A stretch of 64,000 nt of DNA, taken from contig NC_133398.1 in the NCBI RefSeq assembly GCF_047511655.1, positions 54,131,638-54,195,637 of the forward strand, given 5' to 3'. Position 1 is the first letter of the stretch; each line of letters begins with the position of its first letter. Shown here one piece after another: positions 60,900-64,000 of this stretch. The translations under genes were made by a program, and so were the position numbers. Source of the DNA: Castor canadensis. Taxonomy: Eukaryota > Chordata > Mammalia > Rodentia > Castoridae. The notes under the pieces are model-generated. The model was not told where the DNA came from. It saw nothing but the letters and a program-made list of their open reading frames with translations, and made no database searches.

Positions 60900-61400
60900 A
60901 ACTTTATTTTTTTCTTTATTGTTGTGCTGGGTAGGGGTGCACTGTGGCATTTACAAAGGTTCTTATCAAATACATCATATTTGAATTCACCCCCTCCACC
61001 ACTCTGCTTCACCCCTCTCCTCCAATTCCTGGAACAGTTTCAACAGGTATCATTTTGTATTTATTTATATGTGTACATGTTATTTGCAACATAGTCATCC
61101 TCCTGCCCCCTTTCCCCACCACCTCCCGCCGCCACTGGTGCCAACCCCTCCATAGGACCTGTTCTGCCCTAATGGTCTCCAACTTTGCAGAAGAAAAAAG
61201 ATAAAAGATAAAAAGAAAAACATGACATCTTTTCTAGTGTGAGATAAAGATAGCTACACAGGGAGTTTCCTTGTGATGTTTCTATGCATATATGTATTGC
61301 AACACTAATTGGTTCATCTCCTCTAGTCCTCTTCACTCCCCGCTAGTCCCCTTCCCATGATGACCCCAGTCAATTTAAGATTTCCCTTGTCTGATGTATA
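60900..61400 (-). mobile_element. Inverted LINE-1 3' UTR (second tail type)
   Basis: A T-rich start is followed by TTGTGCTGGGTAGGGGTGCA, GGCATTTACAAAGGTTCTTA, CTGGAACAGTTTCAACAGGT and TAGCTACACAGGGAGTTTCC. It aligns with 27788-28256, and its first 50 bases match the extra 3' segment at 5773-5815. Confidence 0.75.
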
Positions 61401-64000
61401 ATCAACTGAATTTTAAACTAAAAGTCTTAATTTTGAATCTGCAATAGTAGATGTCTTATGCTGCCAATTTCTCTATCCACCAAATAAGAAAAAAAATGTC
61501 AAAGGGAACTAGCAGCAAGGTACAGTTTAAATAAATGACTGCAGTTCCCAGACCAAAGGATGCTGCCCTGCTTTCTAGCAGTGACTCATCGGCCCCCAAA
61601 TTATCTGTCACTTCCAGGCAGAAGACATTCTGTCCTCTAGCTGCAGCTATGATACTTCTCAGCATTGCATTTCATTTACCAACACTTAAGAGCAAACTAA
61701 GGCATCTCCAACTAAAGGTCTCCTTGAAAAATCACATCACCAGTAAAATTCAATATACTTAAGACCATATTTGCTCATACACTCCCACACCTGCCATTAT
61801 TCACCTACCTTTCCTGTTTTTGGTCAGCTTTGTATCCCACTGGTTCTTATACAAAGACAGGTTTCCTTACCATCTACCAAATGTGCTTTATAACTGGACC
61901 TATTTCCCTATTCAAATCCAAGACATTATCCTAAATGTCCACCAGGATTTCACCTTCTCCATCATCTGTGCCACCCAGCCTATTATCAAATTTCTTTTGT
62001 ATTCTTAGTAAGACTCATCTCTGTCTGACTACCTAAAGTATTTAAAGAACAAAATTGCCAAGATTTTTTAGCCCAGCTGAACTGAAAGGTGCAAAAATTA
62101 GGAATCATATTCATGTTTTTATTTAAAAATGTCTGACACCTCAGTACCTAAGATAGCAATTGCAGAGCAAAGTGGAAAAAAAATCTCTATGTGATACATT
62201 CACATAAATTAAAGAAAGATGTTAACTATGACTTAGCATTGGTTCCCTATCTCCTTCAAGAGCGTTTGGTCTCATCTGTAAATATAGTATCTTTTCCTCA
62301 TCAGGAATAGGCAAGGAAAATTAGAAAATTCGAACTACACTGTATGATATTTTATTCATAACTAAGGCTAAAGAAAACTCTATCTTTGTTGTATCTATTC
62401 TGCATTCATCTATTTTATTACTTTTAGTACAATCAAAATTAGCATTAGTAATATATTCTTCACATTAATCCCGGTGCTATCTAAACATAGTATATATGTT
62501 TAGTTTTACACGCAGTATGTACATGTGTGTATACATAAATCTATATAAATATACATGTAAATATAAATGACACATGTGAACAAATTTGTGTGTACATATA
62601 CCCACATACATATGACAGAAAGTATAATGCTTTTCTCAAATGCTCTTTTTATTCACCATAATTTTATTAAGTATCATAGTACATGTTTATTCAGAGCCTT
62701 GCACATGCTAGGCAAGCTTCTCTATACCCCATGAACAAAAACAAATCACATGAAAGCTGAAATTTTAAGTTGTTATTTTTATATTTTAAAAAAGAATTCT
62801 AAATATAATTAAAATGCATTATTAAAGAACAATATTACTTAAGGTCCACCTCTTTAGAAAGAAGTTTTAATCACTATCCTGTAGGACACTCTTCAGTTTT
62901 CCCAGTATTTGCAGAAAGGCAACACCTCTGAGCATAGAGAAAAGAAGACCACCCTCTGACTCATCATGGAATTCTTTTTATCATCTACAAAGTAAACTTA
63001 TAATGACAATACTTGGTGCTGTGTCAGATATTCAGAAGGAAAGAGCAAAGTCAAAATTCTAGCGACCCTTTCTTGGTATTGGGCTAGTACATGCTGATGG
63101 TGATTTTCCAGATGGTGGCATTCCCATGTATGGAAGGCAGTGTGGCCTTGGTTTCTGCCATATGAATCTCACACTACATTTTCTCAGCTGTCATCAAATT
63201 GGAGTGCTTAAATGTCATGATGTTTTGAAAACAGATTTCAAAGAATATGTTTTTATTTTTTCCACTCAGAAATTTAAGATTCTCTTAGAAAATGAATAAA
63301 TGCCAGACAAGTTGCTCTAACAGTTATCCCCCTGCCCAAGGATTATTATGTCTTAATAAGCAATTTTCATCTATCAAGACTGAGTGAATTCTGACTATTT
63401 CTAAGTACCAAATAGAATTTGATAACTGAAAAAAAATTGGAAAGACTCCTCTTATATAAAAACGAGTAAATTTTTTTTCCAAAAGAATTTAACAAGATGA
63501 AGACTGGATGCCTTCTCAGAGCTAAAAATGTTAAAATGAGTTTGGGTGAGCTAAGTGTGTGGTCTTTATTCCAGCTCCCAATCCTCCTTGCTGTCAAATA
63601 CTATACAGAAAATGCAGAATTTGGTTTGTATAATGCTCTAAATTATTCCTGGTGTGGTTTACTGGAAGGTTAAAAGTAATAACCTTCCCCAAAGTGAAAA
63701 TTTTCCATAGACTATGGGGCTAATTACCTACAGATATTACTCAAAGGAAGTCAGTAAAATTTATTACAGAAGTATCATACAGAGCTTTCTGCTCCTTTCT
63801 GGACAAATACTTTATAACTACCAACTATAGTTCCATTTACAAGTGATATTATTTTTGTATTAAAGAAAACATTTTTGATGTACAACATGCAAAATAAAAG
63901 GACCCAGCACTTCCTAATTTTTCAGCTCCCCCAAATAATCTACTTCTTCATGAGACAACAAATAATTTAAGAGGGCAGCATGGCAGAGACGGGTGGCATT

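Larger units (their letters stand above)
6908..64000 (-). other. SH3GL2: SH3GL2 (endophilin-A1) gene, exons 2-9, 5' end outside window
   Basis: Eight coding exons on the minus strand read in order from 56750 down to 8286 and encode residues 16-352 of an endophilin-A. The SH3 tail ends in VEILVALPH, which fits SH3GL2 rather than SH3GL1 or SH3GL3, whose tails I recall ending in VPLPQ. All introns begin GT and end AG, and the phases agree (0, 0, 1, 1, 0, 0, 2, 1 for introns 1-8). The family protein binds curved membrane through its N-BAR domain and recruits dynamin and synaptojanin through its SH3 domain during synaptic vesicle endocytosis. Exon 1 (about 15 residues, amphipathic helix H0) and the promoter are not in the window. 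Intron 1 of this gene is known to be very long, so their absence is expected. Paralogue assignment is from memory of the family. Confidence 0.96.
56751..64000 (-). other. SH3GL2: SH3GL2 intron 1 (3' part only)
   Basis: The acceptor CTATAG precedes exon 2. At least 7250 bp of intron 1 lie in the window, and exon 1 is not found. It contains a MIR-like relic (about 56805-56975), an old repeat at about 57470-57830 that I cannot assign, a perfect hairpin (59924-59949) and an inverted LINE-1 3' end (about 60900-61400). The rest is AT-rich and unassigned, including a low-complexity TA/CA-rich patch at about 62490-62620. Confidence 0.9.

Noticed and set aside
56751-64000. SH3GL2 exon 1 and promoter
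   Set aside because: I looked for a minus-strand MSVAGLKKQFHKATQ-like exon and a CpG-rich promoter. The region is AT-rich repeat-bearing intron with neither.
1-64000. CRISPR arrays, bacterial operons, phage or plasmid features
   Set aside because: The window is vertebrate genomic DNA with spliced exons and mammalian retrotransposons. Its tandem repeats are microsatellites without spacer structure.

Overview
The window is mammalian nuclear DNA: spliced exons with GT-AG introns in a background of SINEs, LINE-1 copies and solo LTRs. It carries 7SL-type (B1-like) SINEs, tRNA-type (ID-like) SINEs, fused B1+ID composites, and LINE-1 copies with a distinctive 3' tail. This mix indicates a rodent. 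The composite SINE and the LINE-1 tail resemble, from memory, those of Castorimorpha (beaver group). That placement is inference; no search was run.

The only host gene I can support is SH3GL2 (endophilin-A1) on the minus strand. Exons 2 to 9 are all present, with consistent splice sites and phases. They total 1014 coding bases: 56682-56750, 47575-47647, 20460-20603, 19476-19609, 15531-15689, 13122-13225, 10947-11077 and 8286-8485. Adding the 45 bases of exon 1 known from the family, which lies beyond the right edge, gives 1059 bases, exactly the family's usual 352 residues plus stop. Exons 2-7 and the start of exon 8 encode most of the N-BAR membrane-bending module including the H1 insert. 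Exon 8 encodes the variable linker and exon 9 the SH3 domain that binds proline-rich partners such as dynamin and synaptojanin. The 3' UTR probably runs from 8285 to about 6908.

Layout: 1-6907 is intergenic sequence downstream of the gene. 6908-20603 holds the 3' UTR and exons 9 to 4, with short introns. 20604-47574 is a 27-kb intron filled with repeats. 47648-56681 is intron 2. 56751-64000 is part of intron 1.

No new gene system was found. The unusual material is the retrotransposon record. There is a LINE-1 insertion truncated at both ends inside ORF2 but flanked by a perfect 16-bp target duplication. Two LINE-1 insertions look chimeric (template jump or 3' transduction) inside single target duplications. 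One LINE-1 insertion is only 48 bp long with a 17-bp duplication. There is also a nested old LINE-1, a 500-bp TG array inside an LTR, a CA/CG/CA array grown from a SINE tail, two perfect short hairpins, and an unexplained diverged 78-bp repeat pair.
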